Shown here in pieces: positions 60,890 through 64,000 of a stretch of 64,000 nt of DNA. Source of the stretch: Parascedosporium putredinis (Eukaryota; Ascomycota; Sordariomycetes; Microascales; Microascaceae); the NCBI GenBank assembly GCA_949357655.1, contig CASHTG010000020.1:186001-250000 (forward strand), given 5' to 3'. The translations under genes were made by a program, and so were the position numbers. Under the pieces are notes generated by a model. That model was not told the DNA's origin. It worked only from the letters and a program-made list of their open reading frames with translations, and ran no database searches. How positions within the stretch are numbered: position 1 is the first letter of the stretch; each line of letters begins with the position of its first letter.

Positions 60890-63012
60890 TTAGCCGGCTG
60901 CAGCGACAGAGGCAGGTTGTCGTCTCTTGGCAGGCGGTGTACCTGCCGCGGTGTGCTCGGCAGCAGGGCGCTTCTTAGTGTCGGCGTCGGAGGGAGCCCC
61001 GTTGGGAACCTGGCTGTTGGGAGCCGAATTCGGCGCGCCATTTCCCTTTCCCCGCGCAGGCTTCCTCCTGGGCTTGATCTCGCCCTCGCAGAACACGTCG
61101 TCGGGGAGATCCCAGCTAGAAAAAGAGATTGTGGTTAGCTCCCATACGCAAGCAAGCAAGGCTTGGTAAAGTGTGGCGGTGAGGAAGAATGGACTCCATC
61201 TTACTTTCGAAGGTGCTGCACAGTGATAGCGTTCAGCTGAGAGTCAAACTTTTCCCAACCTTTGCAAAGCTTCTTAAACTCTCCAACCTCGCTGGCAAGA
61301 TTGATGCTCTTTTGGCCTGTAAATGCGGTGTCAGTTTCCCGTCAATAAACCGAAAAAATCCGGGTATCCCGCGCCCCGCGATACGCGCCGCGGGGGTTTC
61401 CATCGGAGACAACCTACCTGGTCGGAGCGCCAGCCCGATATAGTGCGTTGTCGTGTAGATGAATAGGTCCTCCGCCTCGCCCTTTGCGCCGTTCTCCGCC
61501 TTCACGGCTTCGGCCCCGTTAGTGTCCACCTCATCGGCCTCGGCCTTGTCCAAGTCCTCTTTGGGGATGTCTTCGGGCTTGGCAACGAAGTTGAGGTCTC
61601 CCTGTTGCACTTTTTGGATCTCGTTGTCGGCCTTGCACTTGTGGACGCGGTCATAGCCCTTGACAAAGGTCTGCGCCAGCCCGATCGTATCGTGCTTGTC
61701 GAGCGCGAGGACGAGCATGCGAACCTTGGACTCGACGAAACCCGACCACTTCTTGTGCGCTTCTTTAGTGATGCCCGAAGACACCACAGCGAGGTAGTAC
61801 TTGTAGTCGACCGTGAAAAGGTGTGCTTCTCAAAGAGCTCAGCCCACGACTTTTGGCCGGCGGCGATGGCATCCGTGATGCTATCAGCTCGCCCAAGTTC
61901 TCTTTGGATGATAGACATGGAAGACCTGTTGATATTGTACGCGGCGTTCATGGAAGGATAGGCCGGGGTGATGATGGGCATTAGGTGATGCTTGTCCGAA
62001 GGATACACGACCGGATTCCAGATCCTGTATCCAAGGGGGCACGCTCAATGTGCTTGAGAAGAACAGGTTGGGGCCAGGGCCACTGTCGCACGATCCAAAA
62101 GAACTTGTTGACGATCGTGGCTGCCGTCGCCCTAGGGTAGAGCTGGCAAACCCTGGCAACCAGCATGGCCCAGGCGACACCACCAGGATAACCCATGACG
62201 TTGGCATAGATGGCTCGCCTCTGCGCCCAAAGCTTGATAGCGCGGAGCGCCATCTGGAACGTGCTCTGCTCGGGAACGAGGTCGAGGATTTCGTGGGCTA
62301 CGCGGGTTCCGTTCAGGGAGCGGATCTCCGTATCGTCTAGGCCGCGTAGGAGCGCCGTATCGGTCAGGCTGAACTGGGACGTGTTGGTGGGGAGTTTCTT
62401 GAGCACGGCGATCCTCGAGAAAATCATATCGATGCTGATGCCCCAATACTCAAACTTGATAATGGGCACGTACGCGTCCGTGACGACGGCGAGGTCGGTG
62501 ATGGCACCCTTGGGGGCCATCTCGAGAAGAAGGTCGGGGAAGATTTTGAAGTAATCGTCTCGCGTGACATACTTGGGAGCAACCACAAGGGTATCGATAT
62601 CGGAGCCGGGACCAAAGACGCCTAGACGAAAACCACCGTATGTGAAGATCTTGCCACGGGCATCTCGCGCAAGACCACTCTCCTTTTCCTTGGCAACTCG
62701 AGTGACGAACTCATCGCACATCTTTTGGAGGGATTCGAGAACCAAGTTCCTAAGATGAACGTAAGCCTCCCACCACACCCAGACGAGAAAAAAAGGACCG
62801 AGATGCCTACAGCCCATCCCATAGAGTGGTGGGCTAGGCAACCTCGAATAACTGGGGTTTGCTTACCTCTTATCCGTCTCCTCCTTGCTTTCAAAAATAC
62901 CTTGCTTCCTCAGCTCCTCCACCATGGCATTATTGGAATCGATCTCGGGTTTCGTCGGCAATGACGACGAAATGGGCGGCGTCACGCCAAGTTGTCTATC
63001 GCCGGACGACAT
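60890..63012 (-). CDS. PAP1: Poly(A) polymerase
   Basis: Four exons on the minus strand: 63012-62867, 62749-61418, 61316-61205 and 61115-60890, 605 residues. The enzyme adds poly(A) tails to cleaved nuclear pre-mRNA within the cleavage and polyadenylation complex. The start is chosen at MSSGDRQLGVTPP, close to the family start. The nucleotidyltransferase motif is FGPGSDIDTLVV (two catalytic Asp, about residues 95-97), with the third Asp in YWGISIDMIFSR (about 154). YANVMGYPGGVAWAMLVARV and FFWIVRQWPWPQPVLL are hallmark central-domain stretches. The RNA-binding end leads into a Lys/Arg- and Pro/Asn-rich tail (KPRRKPARGKG), a probable nuclear signal. One base is missing at C2 62031-62032 (before GYRIWNPVVYPSD) and at A4 61816-61819 (before TVDYKYYLAVVSSG). 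Confidence 0.96.
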
Positions 63013-64000
63013 GGTCGCGGTGGGTTTTTGAGCAGGGGCAAGAGGAGAGCTAGCCCACTTGCCGAGGAGGTTTGATTCTTTACTCCCTTCTGCGTCGAGC
63101 AGAGGGATGGATCGATGGATCTTTTCAAGACACCTCACCGGGTCTGCAACGCGATGGCGAGACGAGGCGTCGTTTGTCGGGGGCGGCTGGCTGGGTGCCT
63201 TGGATCTGCGCTGCTCGAAGGGGAGGGGCGGCGGGCGGTATGTGCGTCGACAAGGTGTCTCTTATTCGTGCTATAAGATGCGGAATTAAGAAAGAAATAA
63301 GATGGTCTCAATTGGGGTGCTTGAAAAGAGATGCGAAGACCAGGAGAAAGTGTCGGATGCGGGTTCGTCAAAGAGGAAGACTCGTGGGCCGACGAGGTGG
63401 GCTTTCTGTATCAACCTGCTGTCTAGCGGAGCTGGAGAGGTGCAGGCAAAGGACCAGCGGAGAGCGAGAAAAGAGGTAGAAAAAAACAAGAGGAAAATTG
63501 AAGGCAGGGTCGGAAGAGAGGTGTCCGAGAGGGGGAGGAAGAAGGATATCGAAAAGGGTCGACGAAGATGGAGCAAGAGAACAATTCAAAAGACCCTCTT
63601 TTTTTTTTTTCCTTTTCCTCTTCTTCTTCTTCTATTTTCTATTAAGCCCCTTTCTTCGACAATGCAAAACGAGACAGAGGAAGGAGCGAATTCGGTTCGG
63701 TGTCGGCCTGCTAATTCCTCTGGGTTCGTCGCCGGTCCAGGTCGAGAGAGAAAAGTCTAGCGTTGTCCGAGGCGAAAGGGCGATCTCCTCGAGTTTGGTT
63801 GTCGTGAAGAAAGGCTTAACGAAGTATTTCAGAACACCCAAAAGCAACCGCCAACTTCTATTGGATGGGACAGTTGGCGTCGACGCGAGGGAGCAGGGGC
63901 GATCCAGTTTCTGTGTTCTTCAGGTACCAGTACTTCCACCGGACCGTGGGATTGGGTGGCTTTGCGCAGGAATTGCAACTGGGGTTGGTGGCTGACATCA
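63013..64000. other. Upstream region of PAP1 to the window edge
   Basis: Contains the poly(A) polymerase promoter and leader. A/G-rich sequence at 63.3-63.6 kb and a T/C tract at 63599-63650 are visible; no protein with family features reaches the edge. Confidence 0.45.

Noticed and set aside
447..63012. Frame breaks read as pseudogenes or as programmed frameshifting
   Set aside because: Breaks occur in nearly every gene, always at homopolymers of varied sequence, with no shared slippery site or downstream structure, and no accompanying premature stops or substitutions in motifs.
447..63012. Repeat-induced point mutation as the cause of the broken frames
   Set aside because: RIP changes C to T without changing length; these are length changes in single-copy genes with intact codons around them.

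Overview
The window is nuclear DNA of a filamentous ascomycete (Pezizomycotina; the gene set and protein style look most like Sordariomycetes, an inference from recalled families, not a search). The grounds are short GT..AG introns of about 50-240 nt, C/T-rich leaders in front of start codons, large gene-poor spacers with microsatellites, and orthologues of typical fungal single-copy genes.

Thirteen protein-coding genes can be supported. From left to right: a three-finger C2H2 protein (-), a seven-exon zinc alcohol/formaldehyde-dehydrogenase-like enzyme (+), tRNA-splicing endonuclease subunit Sen15 (-), a DUF2985-type membrane protein (+), an SLC35F6-like transporter (+), the yippee protein Moh1 (-), a ferric-reductase-type transmembrane oxidoreductase (-), a 939-residue unrecognised low-complexity protein (-), the CLU1/TIF31 clustered-mitochondria protein (+), an FHA plus forkhead transcription factor of the Fkh1/2 type (-), a class III aminotransferase (+), the Misato/tubulin-like protein Dml1 (+) and poly(A) polymerase (-). 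They are ordinary housekeeping and regulatory genes. They form no biosynthetic cluster, and no mobile element, CRISPR, rRNA or tRNA gene was recognised.

The most striking property is technical. Twelve of the thirteen genes can be read through only if one allows about 28 small frame changes. At least 25 of these are a single missing base inside a C/G (sometimes A/T) homopolymer. Once those bases are allowed for, every reading frame closes exactly across all introns, and family motifs resume on both sides of each break. The simplest reading is systematic homopolymer undercalling in the assembly, not pseudogenes.

Layout: the genes sit in two gene-rich belts (10-26 kb and 36-63 kb), separated and flanked by spacers of 5-10 kb (2.4-10.1, 26.1-36.0 and 48.6-53.9 kb) in which I see only microsatellites, homopolymers and C/T-rich tracts. 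Several pairs are tail-to-tail (dehydrogenase/SEN15, SLC35F6-like/MOH1, CLU1/FKH, DML1/PAP) or head-to-head (SEN15/DUF2985, unrecognised gene/CLU1, FKH/aminotransferase). I found no convincing new biological system; the best leads are listed as findings with their tests.
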